DNA from: Tolypeutes matacus
Lineage: Eukaryota; Chordata; Mammalia; Cingulata; Chlamyphoridae
Length of the DNA: 64,000 nt
Direction: 5' to 3'
Assembly: GCA_026826555.1 (NCBI GenBank)
Contig: JAKSZT010004976.1
Span: forward strand, 6,337,913 to 6,401,912
Shown here: positions 23,907 through 35,025 of the stretch, in pieces
Position numbering within the stretch: the stretch's first letter is position 1
How the letters are laid out: every line of letters begins with the position of its first letter
Notes under the pieces: model-generated
Told to the model about the DNA's origin: nothing
The model's input: only the letters and a program-made list of their open reading frames with translations
Databases searched by the model: none
Translations under genes and position numbers: made by a program

Positions 23907-24250
23907 AAATCTATGGTGGCTAAGTGTTGAGAGCACATGCAAAGAGTAAAGCAGGTGAGGGGTAAAGCTTGTGGGGGTCAGGGGCAGCAGCTGCCATTTC
24001 ACCCAGGTTGTGCAGAGAAGGCCCGACTGAGAAGGCAGCACTGTGCAAAGACCTGAAGGTACGAGGGGGGCCACGTGGCTCTCTGGGGTGGGGAGCATGC
24101 CAGGCAGAGGGCACAGCAAGGGCACACGTCGCCAGCGCCTACTCTTTTTAGACCATAGTTTGAAAATGTGTCATGTCCTTCCATTTTTTGCTTCACTTCC
24201 CCTGGCATTTGAGATTGATCATTCCCGCTCTTAACTTTGGCTACTTTAAA
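23907..24250 (-). repeat. Left arm of a 344-bp inverted duplication
   Basis: Reverse complement of 26713-27056 with, by eye, four mismatches and no gaps. Contains GC-rich single-copy-looking sequence (GGGCAGCAGCTGCCATTTC, GGAGCATGCCAGGCAGAGG). The outer edge abuts an L1 ORF2 fragment, and the inner edge abuts anonymous sequence. Confidence 0.95.
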
Positions 24251-25924
24251 TTTCATGACCTCACGTTCTGGTCTCCTGCCCAATCTGGTTCTTCTTCCCT
24301 TGGGAAATTATATGTATGCCTGTTGCCTGCCCTCTGGCCATGCTGGTTGGCACTGGAGACAAATAATTCATTTCACTCTGAGCCACGTCTGCCTCTTCTG
24401 TCAACAAATTCCATCCTGAGTTCCCCTGTCGTTTTGTTGAGTGAGGGCTTGTCTTTGAGATAACATTTCTTAATATTTATGTTAACTCTCACCTTAAATG
24501 TGGGTAAATGAAATGCTTTCTTTCTAACACTTTTCACTTCGTTTAGTAATCCTTGGGAAGTTTCCCAATTCACTATAGGGTTAGTGTGTGGTATAAATGA
24601 TCATTTTACCTCTTGCCCCTGCCAGCCTATTCCTAAGCTTTCCACTGGCTTTTCCTTCCTCTTGTTTATTCATTGGTTTATTCGTTGGTTTATTCATTGG
24701 GTGGACTGGCCCCTCATGCCATCTCCCTGCCCTTCTAAACTGTGCTTTTCTGAAATTTGACATTTTTACAGAGGGGTAGGGAATAGGTTTCAAATGTGGT
24801 CATCCAACTAACTTTTACTGGGCTAGAATTTATTTTCTGTGAATAAATACTTAATGTCAAGTTAAATCTTTACAACTGATGGTCAACTTTGCCCAGTAAA
24901 TACAAATGGCCTTAACTTAGTTGGCCTTTACAGGACCACCCCTACTGTTTTTATTTGCTTTTCTGTGGGTGGCTGACTCCTGCCTGGTTCCATTTTTTCC
25001 TACCACATCACCATTATACCTATTTCAGGCTCATGTTATCACTGAGAGTGTTTTAGTGATATGGTCTTCTTGGCGATTTTAGTCAGCCTCTATGAATAGA
25101 ACCCAATAAAAAGTTGAGTTTTATTTTATTTTGTATTTCTGTGGTTGTTGCTTTGTTTTGCTTTGGTTTGGTTTAAATGGAAATGCCTACGACTGTCAAA
25201 TTATTTTATGCTTCTATTACATAGATCACACCTTTGGAATTCAGAAATAGATTACCATTTCTTTCTTCCGTCATTTTTGTTTTCAGTTACTGGTATCAAA
25301 AATTGCCCTGCTTTCTGCAAGGTTGAGTGATTCATACACACATAAACTTATAGGTGTCTGAAGCAATTCATTCATTCAACTTGGGGTTGAAGAATTAACT
25401 GATAAATCTTTTTCTTTCTATTTTTATAACGATTTTCTATTTTATGAAGCATGTAGTCTGATAAAACACTATAAATCCTAACCCCTGAGGCCAGAGTCAG
25501 ACAAAAATGGGAGAAGAAGAAAATCTGTTGCCGTGAAGCAGGTGACCAAGGTGCAGAACTTTCTAGACACAAGAAAGTGCCTGTGGGCAGGGCATCACGG
25601 TTTCTTCATGTAGAGGTGATGGTTCCTGAGGAATCACGGCTCTAGGCATTTAGGCACAGCAGAGAGAAGGGTAAGAGAGAGGCAACCTGGGGAAGCTGAA
25701 AGACCATCGGGACATGGGAGGAAGCCATGTCACTAGATACAGAAAACCACAGCTAGTCTCCCCCTCTGATTCGAGGTGGCTTTAGAACTATGCCTGAACC
25801 CTTGAGAAAAGAATGGCTAAGCCATCTGGGCCATCAAGTGTACATTCACTCCTGGGAAGATCAAGCAAAGCAGTATGCAGAAAAGGCAGAGGGTATTCTC
25901 CTTCCGGTTATACCCTACGGGACA
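24251..25924. other. Spacer inside the inverted duplication, first part
   Basis: Anonymous sequence with several short frames and a TTTATTCATTGG-type local repeat near 24667-24700. No exon, RNA gene or classifiable element seen. Confidence 0.4.
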
Positions 25925-26712
25925 GGAAGAAGGAGCCTATCACAGAGATTAGGTTAGGATGAAGTTAAAACCAAGAGTAGAGGTTATTAGGAGATGAGAG
26001 AAAGGCTGTGGAGGAGTAGTGATGCTTAATATATGTAGAAGTTTTAACTAACTTTACTGTAAATGTGTGGAAATGGATAGAGTTGATGGTAATGCATTAT
26101 ATTGAGTAGCAGCTGGTTTGTAACTGGGATTGTGGCTGGAAAGGGTAGGCTAGGGATGTAAATATCAATTGAAAGAAAGCTAGAGAATAATCTAGGGACT
26201 GAACAACACAGTGAACCCAGAGATGGATGAGAATTGTGGTTGATGGTATAGATGCAAGAGTGTCCTTCTGTGAGCTAGAGTGGATGTACGTCACTCTTGC
26301 AGGGTGGTGGGAATGTGGAGAAACATGGGAAAAATACAATAGGTATGACCTATGGACTGTGGTTAACATCAATATTGTAATATTCATGCATGAATGCCAA
26401 AGATGTACTGTGTTGATAATGATGGGAGTATGGAAAAAGTGTGCCAAATGTATGATATGGACCATAGTTGGTGGTAACAGTCTGATATTATCTCATAATC
26501 TGTAACAAGTATTCCACCATAGTGTCATGTGTTAGTGAAGGGGTGTTGTATGGGAATTCTAAACATGCAGATGATTGTTTTGTAAGTTCACAACTTGTAT
26601 AGTAAATACATATTTTAGAAATTTTTTAAAGATGGTTAAAAAAAAAAAAATAGGGTGGGTTGGGGGAAAATACACCAAATGTAAGATATTGACTATAATT
26701 AGTAGTAAGATC
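25925..26712 (+). mobile_element. L1 3' UTR fragment ending at the inverted-duplication breakpoint
   Basis: Same 3' UTR as at 9056 and 61501: GGAGATGAGAGAAAGGCTG, GTGAACCCAGAGATGGATGA, CTATGGACTGTGGTTAACA and TTGTTTTGTAAGTTCACAAC. It stops abruptly at AGTAGTAAGAT, where its relatives go on as TTTGACAATATTC. The next base pairs belong to the right arm of the inverted duplication. Confidence 0.85.
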
Positions 26713-27056
26713 TTTAAAGTAGCCAAAGTTAAGAGTGGGAATGATCAATCTCAAATGCCAGGGGAAGTGAAGCAAAAAATGGAAGGACATGACACATTTT
26801 CAAACTATGGTCTAAAAAGAGTAGGCGCTGGCGACGTGTGCCCTTGCTGTGCCCTCTGCCTGGCATGCTCCCCACCCCAGAGAGCCACGTGGCCCCCCTC
26901 GCACCTTCACGTCTTTGCACAGTGCTGCCTTCTCAGTCGGGCCTTCTCTGCACAACCTGGGTGAAATGGCAGCTGCTGCCCCTGACCCCCACAAGCTTTA
27001 CCCCTCACCTGCTTTACTCTTTGCATGTGCTCTCAACACTTAGCCACCACAGATTT
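26713..27056 (+). repeat. Right arm of a 344-bp inverted duplication
   Basis: Same 344 bp as 23907-24250 on the other strand, separated from it by 2462 bp. The inner edge abuts a truncated L1 3' UTR, and the outer edge abuts anonymous sequence starting TCATCTCTTTAC. No coding exon is evident within either arm. Confidence 0.95.
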
Positions 27057-27374
27057 TCATCTCTTTACTTTACTTATGCCTTTCTCCTCTGACTAGAAAG
27101 CAGGCCCCATGAGGGCAGACCCTTTGGTCTGTTTGGGCCCCTTCTGTTTCCCCACTGCCTGGAATGGTAGCACACATTCTAGTCAGTGCATATTTATTGG
27201 ATGCATGAGCAAGGCTTGCTAGGAGCTTCTAGAAAAGAAGCCTGCCTACAGCCTCCACTCTCTCTCCCTCTGGGGTGTGGGTGGACATCAGCACAGAAGC
27301 CAGTGACCATTTTCTGATGGGAGGGAAACCAATATCAGGGTGGAACTGACACAGGGAAGGCAGAATGGAAAGAA

Positions 27375-27500
27375 GGAAAGAAATCCTGACTGTGAAGACA
27401 CGAACTCTACATCTCTAGCTATCTCCAGACCTCCCAGTTATGTGAGCCAATAAATGCTCTTATGGTTGAAGCCATTTTAGTGGTTTTCTTTTATTTTCTA
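27375..27500 (+). mobile_element. 3' end of an old MLT-like LTR
   Basis: CTCCAGACCTCCCAGTTATG, GAGCCAATAAATGCTC and GAAGCCATTTTAGTGG. Confidence 0.5.
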
Positions 27501-27551
27501 CTGATAGCTTTCTCCCTGATAATCTAAATTTTTAAATTAAAAAAGATGGTT

Positions 27552-27648
27552 CAGGGAGCAGATGTAGCTCAAGCGGTTGAGCGCCTGCTTCCCATGTACG
27601 AGGTCCTGGGTTCAATCCCCAGTACCTTCTAAAAAAAAGAAAAAAAAG
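27552..27648 (+). mobile_element. tRNA-derived SINE
   Basis: TAGCTCAAGCGGTTGAGCGC and GGGTTCAATCCCC with an A-rich tail. AAAAAGATGGTT flanks it at 27540-27551 and 27649-27660. Confidence 0.93.
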
Positions 27649-27660
27649 AAAAAGATGGTT

Positions 27661-29187
27661 AAAAAAAAACATCAAGAGAAGGGATGTGTGAAAAAGAAGG
27701 ATAAGGAACTAGGAACAGGAAAAGCTGAAGGAAGCATTGCCCGGTAGAAGTAGATAAAAATCCTTAGGACTGTTATAGTCTATATATTCTTATGTCAGGC
27801 CAAGGATCTATTTATGCAATACAGAAGGGATCTGAAACTTCAACAGTATCACAAAAGTACCAGACAATGAAAGCTTTAACCATGGCCTACATGGTTATAG
27901 AAAATTCTCTGTTTGCAGGTGAGAGAGAATCACAATTTTTTCCTACAAAATGAATATACCCATAAGAAACAGAAGCACTTCAGGGTTTTCAAAAATCAGA
28001 TGGGGAGCTTCTGAAAAAAAGAGATTCCTGGACTAACACAGATTCACCTGGGACGGGGCCTGAGATTCCTCATTTTAAGTTTTCAGTGGATGTGGGTGCT
28101 GCTGGTCCCCCGGGTCACAGTGGAGCAGGAAAGGTAGACTCTCCCTGAGCTCAGATGGGGGTGGAGCCACCAGATCATCCCTGATGTCTCTGACATGAGG
28201 GAGGAACAAAACCCTTGTAAGGTCTCAGTTACTGAGAGCTTAGTGTGGGTCCCCACAGACACAAAGGGTGCATGTCACTGAGCATCCCCGCATAGGTCCC
28301 TGATTTACAAAGGATGCAGGCTGCTGCACCTGGAAGCCTTCTCTGTCCCTGATAAGATGGGGGGGGGGTGGGCAGTACTGGGGAGTGACTTTAAAAAAAT
28401 TCTTGGAACTTTCAGAGAGCACTTTGGGCACAGAGTGGGGAAAGGAAGGGCCTAGTGAGAGCAGTGCCTGCTTGAGGCAGCTGATGTCAGGGACTGAGTC
28501 AAAACGATGTCTGGTCCCCTTTAAGATGCTCCCATCTCTGAGTTTCATTTTGTGATATATGAAATTCCTACAAATTCATCTGGGTGTACACTGCCCTTCC
28601 TTCCCATCTCCGCCTGAATTTCTTCGGGCCAGCTGGTCTCCTTCTGCTGACCCAGCTGGCACCAGCTGCCTGGAGGGGGTGAGGAGTCTGGGTTTTATAA
28701 GAGCAGAGGGGAGAGGTCAGGACAGGGTGTTCTCTTTAGGAGTTGAGCGATCCTGAGAGGCAAAACCGCCATTGCTAACAGTAGATGTGTAAGAGCTCTA
28801 AAAAGCTTTTTCATACTTGGGATTCTGATTAAAGAATTAAAGGAGAGATCTGAGCTTTCTTTAGAAAACAGCAAAAGGAACCTTCCTGATGGTGACAAAT
28901 GCATGGGTTTGAGGGATGTCTTACCCTTCAAGACCTGCCACAAGTTCTTGAGTTGGATAAGGGTATTCAGGAGTGACAGTAACAGACCCCAAAGGAGGAC
29001 AAGAGTGCCCAGGCTGAGAGCTGGATGGGAGGGTGGCAGGACTCACCAGATCAGTAAGATAAGGGATCAGATGGCAACAGGGATGAAAGACTTCTTCAGC
29101 TTGCAAGTTCTAAATTTTCAGATAAGAACCCAGGTGTACATGATTTTCTCCAACATTTTATACAGGTGATAAGAAAAAGAAAAGAAG
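27661..29187. other. Anonymous intronic sequence
   Basis: No recognisable exon or mobile element. Short frames near 28240-28550 and 28559-28756 lack protein-like features. Confidence 0.4.
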
Positions 29188-29530
29188 CAGGGAGTGGATG
29201 TGGCTCAGGCAGTTGGGGACCCGCCTCCCACATGGGCAGTCTCAGGTTCAGTTTCTGGTGCCTCCTAGAGAAGAGAAACAAACAACAAGCAGACAAGCAA
29301 ACATCGAGCAAAAACAACAAGCAGACAATGAGCAAAAAAACCAACAATGAGAAAACAAGCAGACAGAGAACAAAAACAAAAACAAAAAATGAGCAGGGAG
29401 TGGATGTGGCTCAAGCAGTTGAGTGCCTGGGTTTGGTTCCCAGTACCTCCTAAAGAAGAAACAAGCAGACAACGAGCAAAAACAATGAGCAAACAGACGA
29501 GGGAGCCATCACAGTGGGGGGGGGGGGCGC
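29188..29530 (+). mobile_element. Two SINE copies in tandem with CAAAA-type tails
   Basis: Heads at about 29190-29265 (TGGCTCAGGCAGTTGG, CAGGTTCAGTTTCTGG) and 29393-29450 (TGGCTCAAGCAGTTGAGTGC, TTTGGTTCCCAG). Each is followed by a long tail of AACAAGCAGACAA and GAGCAAAAACAA units. The second ends at a G13 run and GCGCGAAGCAGAC. The shared tail suggests a tandem duplication or a dimer. Confidence 0.78.
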
Positions 29531-30424
29531 GAAGCAGACACTGAAAATGGTTACAAGAAGAACTGGGGCTCTGTCTCTGTCGCAACCAGGACAAATTCCC
29601 AGAGAAGCGTTGAAAGTCTCACCATTTTTTAAAAAATTGATTTTAATAAGAGTAAATACGTGTTCATAGTAAAAAAAGAGGGACAGAAAAGAAAGTGAAA
29701 ATGAATTAAGCAATTTAGCCATAAGAACTGCCAGACTTGTGACCCATTCCTTGGTCCCATATCAGTTGGTCTCTGCATCTCCAGGGTATATTTATTCAAT
29801 TGTATTTATGCCAAATAAGAAGCCCCCAGTCCTGAGAAAATGCTACCAAGGCATTCCACTTAAGAATGCAGAGTATAAAGTACATTTTTGAAATATAATA
29901 AAATAAAAAATCTCAGTACATACCAAATTAACCACATTTTCTATTATAGAACTTTTACATGCCCATGATTTTTAAAAAGGCAAAAAGAACAGATAGACAT
30001 AAAGCAAAAAGTAAGTTGCCATCTTTACTCCAACCTCCTGCTCCTCAGAGGCATCCAAGGTTAATAAAATCCTGTATTCCTTTCTAGAACTGCCTACACA
30101 TAATGCAAGATAAAAACTAGATATGATTATTCCAAAGTATGCTCTTTCTCCTTCCTCCTTTTAATTGAATCAACTGAGTTTTGCATGGGCACATGCCCAA
30201 GCTACCCGCTACATACGTCCCCACCTCCCTTGAAGCCAAGTAAAGCCAGGTGAACAAGTTCCTGACCACAGAGTGTGAATGGAAGTGGTGCATGCCCCCT
30301 AAGAGGAACATACTTCCCTATCCACTTCCCTTTACCCCCTCTCCTGTAGACTGGAATGAGGCTGGAGTGCTCTGAGCCAGCTCTGACCACAGGAGGAGAA
30401 GAGCACTCTCTGGCAGTGGGGTCT
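29531..30424. other. Anonymous intronic sequence
   Basis: No supported feature. Short frames are not protein-like. Confidence 0.4.
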
Positions 30425-30476
30425 TTTTTTGTTTTTTAAGGAGATCCTGGGGAATGAACCATGTACCTCACCTGTC
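30425..30476 (-). mobile_element. SINE fragment
   Basis: T-rich start then GATCCTGGGGAATGAACC and GTACCTCACCTG. Truncated head in reverse. Confidence 0.55.
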
Positions 30477-30754
30477 CTGTGGCCAACAAGGAAGAAACAG
30501 TCTGAGAAGGGGTCATAGTGGAAGGTAGAGAGCTAACAGGGCTGGCTTTCTAAATAATACACATGAAGCCAACATTGCCCTTGGATTCTTCACTTCTGTG
30601 CAGTCATAAATTCTCTAGTTACTCAGGCCATCTTGATGAGTTTCTACTACTTGCCAGCAAAAGAATCCTGGCTATAGAAAATGTTCCAAATTTAAGCAAT
30701 AAAAAGAAGAAAATTTAAAATCATCCATATGCTCTTTCCACCACCCAGACACAG

Positions 30755-31262
30755 CCATGGAACAGGTCTGGTGTTGCAGACGAGATCCACTGGGAGGCAG
30801 CCTCAGAGGGAGAGCTGCACACTGGGGCTTTATTGCGGTAGGCTCGTGGGATGGAGCGTCCACACCTGCAGGGAGTGAGAGGTGCAGGACGGGGCAGAGC
30901 GAGAAGCTGGGTTGGGAGAGACACAGTCACAGAGAAGGTCCAGCTGGTCTGGTCCCACAGGGAGGGCTGGCCCTGGGAAGGCCCTTTGGAGCTGCCCCAC
31001 CTTAAGCCAGGGAGTTGGGCCTTTATACTGTTTCCTTCTTGTGACCCACCACCTTACCCGCTCGCTGTGTCCCCCATCATCCACCCACACACACAAACAC
31101 AGACTAGTCATTGGATGCATGCTGCCCTCAGGGAGGGGCCAGACTTCAGGCAAAGCCCTTCTCTTTGGGTCAGCTTCATGCTGTTGGAGCCAACAGATGG
31201 AAAATGAGTTCTTCAGTCCTGAGCAGGAGGGATCCGGGTGGCACACCATGGCATCCACTACA
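30755..31262 (-). mobile_element. Putative solo LTR of an endogenous retrovirus
   Basis: On the minus strand there is a TATA-like box (CAGTATAAAGGCCC, near 31015-31028). About 190 bp downstream lies a polyadenylation signal in CCGCAATAAAGCCCC (near 30823-30837), then a GT- and C-rich end. This is the U3-R-U5 layout of a retroviral LTR. I could not define the ends or a target-site duplication, and no viral gene lies next to it. Confidence 0.5.
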
Positions 31263-31282
31263 TCTGCTGTCTCCTTCTTATT

Positions 31283-31640
31283 TATTTATTTTTAAGATTT
31301 ATTTTATTTCTCCCTCCCCCTCATTGTTTGCACTTGCTGTGTCTGTTCATTGTGTGCTTGTCTTTCTTTTAGGAGGCACCAGGAACCAAACCCAGGATCT
31401 CCCATGTGGGAGGGAGGCGCCTAATTGCTTGAGCCACCGCGACTCCCTGCTTTGTTGTGTCTCTCATTATGTTTTCCTCCTTGTGTCTCTTGTTGAGTCA
31501 TCTTGTTACATCAGCTAGCCATGCCAGCCCATTGTGTTAGCTCACTGTCTCTCTCGTCTTCTTTAGGAGGTACCAGGAACAGAACCTAGGATCTCAAATG
31601 TGGTAGGCGGGAGCTCAATCGCTTGAGCCACATCCACTTC
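31283..31640 (-). mobile_element. Second type of dimeric SINE
   Basis: Two reversed tRNA-like modules (ACCAAACCCAGGATCTCCC with TTGAGCCACCGCG at 31380-31440, and ACAGAACCTAGGATCTC with TTGAGCCACATCC at 31570-31635). They are joined by an AT-richer linker (TTGTTGTGTCTCTCATTATG, CCAGCCCATTGTGTTAGC). The linker differs from the GC-rich family, so this is a separate composite or two adjacent insertions. Confidence 0.7.
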
Positions 31641-31674
31641 CCTATTGTCTCCTTTTTATTTTATTTTTTTAAAC

Positions 31675-31885
31675 AATTTATTGAGCATACATGAACATAC
31701 ATAAACTATAAGTGTTCAGTAAACATCGTGAACTTACAAAACAAACATGCGTAACATCATGCAGGGCTCCCACACATCACCCACCCCAAACACCCCGCAT
31801 TGTTGTGAAACATCTGTTAACAAATCAATAAAGAGCATCATCAAAGTATTACTACTAACTATAGTCCACATCTTCCCCCTATATG
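31675..31885 (-). mobile_element. Single L1 3' UTR unit
   Basis: AATTTATTGAGCATACATGA, CGTGAACTTACAAAACAAAC, TTGTTGTGAAACATCTG and ATTACTACTAACTATAG match the units at 9056-9540. A dimeric SINE directly follows. Confidence 0.75.
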
Positions 31886-32376
31886 TTTTTTTAAGGATTT
31901 ATTTATTTATTTGCTTTTATCCATTTTTACGCACCCCCCGTGCCGTTTTTGCTGTTTCTGTGTCCATTCACTGGGCAATTCTCTGTGTCCGTTTCCTGCC
32001 CTCTCCTCTCTTCTCATCCTTCTCCTCCTGTCTTCACTGGGATTCAATCCTTGGAATCTCCGATGTGGGAGAGAGGCATCCTACCGCCTGTGCTACCTTA
32101 GTTCCTGGTTTTTCGGTACATCTTGTCTTGACTCTCCCTTGTGTCACTCTCCTGTTATGTCATCATCTTGCTACATGGCTCACGGGGCCTGGTGGTGCAC
32201 CCGGGGCCTGGCGGCTCACCCGGGGTCTGGTGGCGCACCCGCTCGCGGGGCCTGGTGACCCACATGCATTCTAGATTTTTCTTTTTTTCTTTTTACTGGG
32301 AGGTCCCGGGGATTGAACCCAGTTCCCTCCATAAGGGAGACAGATGCCCAACCACCTGAGCCACATCCGTCCCCCT
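31886..32376 (-). mobile_element. Dimeric tRNA-derived SINE with GC-rich linker
   Basis: Reverse copy of the family at 42347: GTTTTTGCTGTTTCTGTGTC, GGGATTCAATCCTTGG (second B box), the GGGGCCTGGTGG-type linker repeated four times at 32185-32260, then GGGGATTGAACCC (first B box) and CCTGAGCCACATCCG (first A box). Confidence 0.88.
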
Positions 32377-32619
32377 GCTATATCTCTTAAGGTTGACAAA
32401 GATATCCAAAGTTACATTCTTTTCCCATATAGGATGGTCATATAATAAATCAGGCTTAGTTTATCACCAGCATTCTAAAAACCAGACCTAGGAAGAAAAA
32501 CAAGGTCTGGGGACACATGCATGGTTTCTAATATAGAGAATGTTTAGCCTACCCTGATTATCACAAAAGCAGGACAGTGAGAATATTCGCACCCTGCTGT
32601 CTCCTTTTTAAACACAGCT

Positions 32620-33240
32620 TTATATATTAATATTTTTTCAAACCTGAACATTTTTCAATCATTAAATAATCTTTAAATGATTTTTAAAAGTTATAAATTC
32701 TTTAATACAGTTACCATGAAATATTTAAACATTCTATTAGTTTTGGGCATTTAAAAGTATTTCCAATATTTTTTTAATCCTATGCATAAATTTTTGTTTG
32801 TACCTCTGATTAGTTTTTTAGGATAGATATCTATGATTAGAATTAACAGGTCAAAGGGTATGAACTACTTCAGTCAAATTGCCCTTCGAAATTTCACGTC
32901 AACTTACATTCTAATCAATATCATGTGTGTGACATTAGAACCACATATTATTATATCTTAATAATTGCCAGTTTACCAAAATTGATGCCTTATTATTGCT
33001 TTGGCTTATTTTCCCTGATTAACGATAAGCTGTAAGATTAAAAAATATCTATTAATTATTCATTTTTTTCACATACAAATAGTTTGGACAAGCTTTTTGT
33101 TAGTTTTTCTGTTTGGGCATTAACTGATTTTCTTATTGATTTATTAAAAGCTCTTTATATATTAAATACATCAACCTTTTGTCTGTTGCATTTGTTAAAA
33201 TTATCATTCCATTAGCCAGTTCCATTTAAATTTAATTAGG
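32620..33240 (-). mobile_element. Old L1 3' portion
   Basis: Decayed minus-strand L1-like text, clearest at about 33100-33200 (AAAAGCTCTTTATATATTAA, CATCAACCTTTTGTCTG), matching the end region of ORF2 in reverse. Boundaries are approximate. Confidence 0.5.
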
Positions 33241-33257
33241 GTGATTCAAAAACAAAA

Positions 33258-33458
33258 AAAATTTTTTGAGGTACCAGGGATTGAGCCTGGGACCTCATAT
33301 GTGGGAAGCTACTCAGCCACAGCGGCTCCCCAGTGTTGGGTTTTTTCATTTGTTTGCTTGTTGTTCATTTTTTTGTTTTTTAGGAGGTCCAGGGATCAAA
33401 CCCGGGAACTTCTAGGTGGGAAGCAGGTGCTCAACTGCTTAAGCTACATCCGGTTCCA
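33258..33458 (-). mobile_element. Two adjacent reversed SINE copies
   Basis: First: GGGATTGAGCCTGGGACC with CTCAGCCACAGCGGC. Second: TTTAGGAGGTCCAGGGATC, AACCCGGGAACTTC and CTTAAGCTACATCCGG. They may be separate insertions. Confidence 0.8.
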
Positions 33459-33959
33459 AAAAATTTTATATAACAAAAATATATTATTTTTTTCCTTCAA
33501 TTGGTTTTATGTTTTAGAAAGACTTCCTTCATCCTGAGACATGAGAAAAATGGATCTTCACTCATATTCCTTATAATGCACTCAATGTTACTACCTCAAG
33601 AAAGCTTCCTCTGCCTGGGTCCAGTCTCCCTGTTGCCCATTTTCACTGGAACATGTACCTCATCACTGGGTACCCCCTTCCCAGCTGTCGTGTTGTTATG
33701 TGTGTGTTGCTAAGCTCTGGCAGGGCAGGCACCAGGCCCATATGCTCTTCACCATGGGATTCCCAGAACCTGGCACAGAACCTAAGCACTATGGATATAT
33801 TTTCTAAATTTTTTATGTTTTCACTGTATACATTTAGCTCTTCAATTTACCTTAGAGTATGAAGAAAGTTTCTACCTTTATTTTGTCCCACCTCTTCTAG
33901 AATAATCCTTCCATTTCCCACTGTGGTGATGCAAACTTTGTCATATACATCTGTATCCA

Positions 33960-33986
33960 CATACACACACACACACACACACACTG
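33960..33986 (+). repeat. (CA)n microsatellite
   Basis: Uninterrupted CA dinucleotides after ATACA. Confidence 0.9.
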
Positions 33987-34293
33987 AATTCTTACTATAT
34001 TGGGTCCTTTAGGTGGACTCTCTATTGTGTAACATTGTTCTACCTAGAGATTCTCTCAACATGACATTGTGTGATTGTTGTGGAGGTACAATGTGTTCAT
34101 AACTGACAGGACCAGTCTTTTCTCAATATTACTCTTTCCCTAAATGTATTGGCTTAAATCACATGCTCTAGCCCTCCACCAATACAAAACAGTTCATTAT
34201 TTAAATAAATGATTAATTTATTTAGACAACTCCTTGTCCTTTGTCTTTTCTAACTTCACAGGCTTTCTTTTGGGCAACCACCGACCTACTTAC

Positions 34294-34433
34294 TTGAGCA
34301 GACCAGCCCGATGGAAGACATAGAGTTCCTGCTCGAGGGTGCAGTTGTTGAAGGAGACAATCTTCACAAAGTTCTGGATGAGGACAAACTCAGGGGTGAG
34401 ATGGGGCAGAGAAATGATGCAGAAGTTCTTGTC
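34294..34433 (-). CDS. CFAP61: CFAP61 coding exon
   Basis: This is a 140-nt minus-strand exon with acceptor CACTTTAG and donor CTCAA|GTAAGT. It encodes 46 codons plus two bases, starting DKNFCIISLPHLTPEF and ending CTLEQELYVFHRAGLL-(K). The family sequence has DKNFCVISLPHLTPEF and YVFHRAGLLK in this place, so conservation is high. No stop or frameshift is seen. The phase-2 end is completed by the first base of the exon at 19818. The following intron (14.3 kb) contains the inverted duplication and many SINEs. Confidence 0.95.
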
Positions 34434-35025
34434 CTAAAGTGAATGAAAACCAGGGCACGTGGAGAGAGAATCAAAAGCCGGTTTTCAGATAAGCATTATA
34501 AACAAATTGCTGCTATAAAGCATTAAGAAAAATAGGAACAAAACAGGTTGATTAAGGAGAGGATATTCGAATTAAACTTTCCTGTAACTTGGAACGTAAT
34601 CACATAAAATTCAGGGAGAGAAGCAACTGCAAGAAAATGGAGTGAAGATCTGCAACTCTGATTGAAACCTGAATAAATTTATAGTATGAAAAATGAGACC
34701 CATTCAGCAAAGCTCTTTTGTGAAGTAGATTTTTTAAAATTGAAGACATTTGCGTTTGCAAATTTACTTGCAATTAGAGGTAAATGAGACAGCACAATGT
34801 TAGAACAAAGGTCCTTTGCTTGCTAAGTTATCTTAACCCAGTTCTCTCCTGTGTGAGACAAGGAGGGGTACTCCAAGCCTTTTCTGGCTCTAAAATCCTG
34901 TGATTCCACATACATGGATTGCTGTGTATTTTACCCTGAGCTGATCCCATTTGTGTGAGCAGATACAAGGGTGTGTTCAGATACAAATAGAGGAAAATCC
35001 TGCATAACTGATGCCACTTACTGAG

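Noticed and set aside
23735..26712. Twin-primed L1 as the explanation for the inverted arms
   Set aside because: The two L1 pieces have the same orientation, and the inverted sequence between them is not L1. This order does not fit twin priming.
29188..29530. CRISPR-like array (repeating CAAGCAGACAA units)
   Set aside because: The units are irregular and belong to SINE tails in a mammalian genome.
31747..32274. Plus-strand frame of 175 codons
   Set aside because: It runs through an L1 3' UTR unit and a reversed dimeric SINE, so it is a chance frame in repeats.
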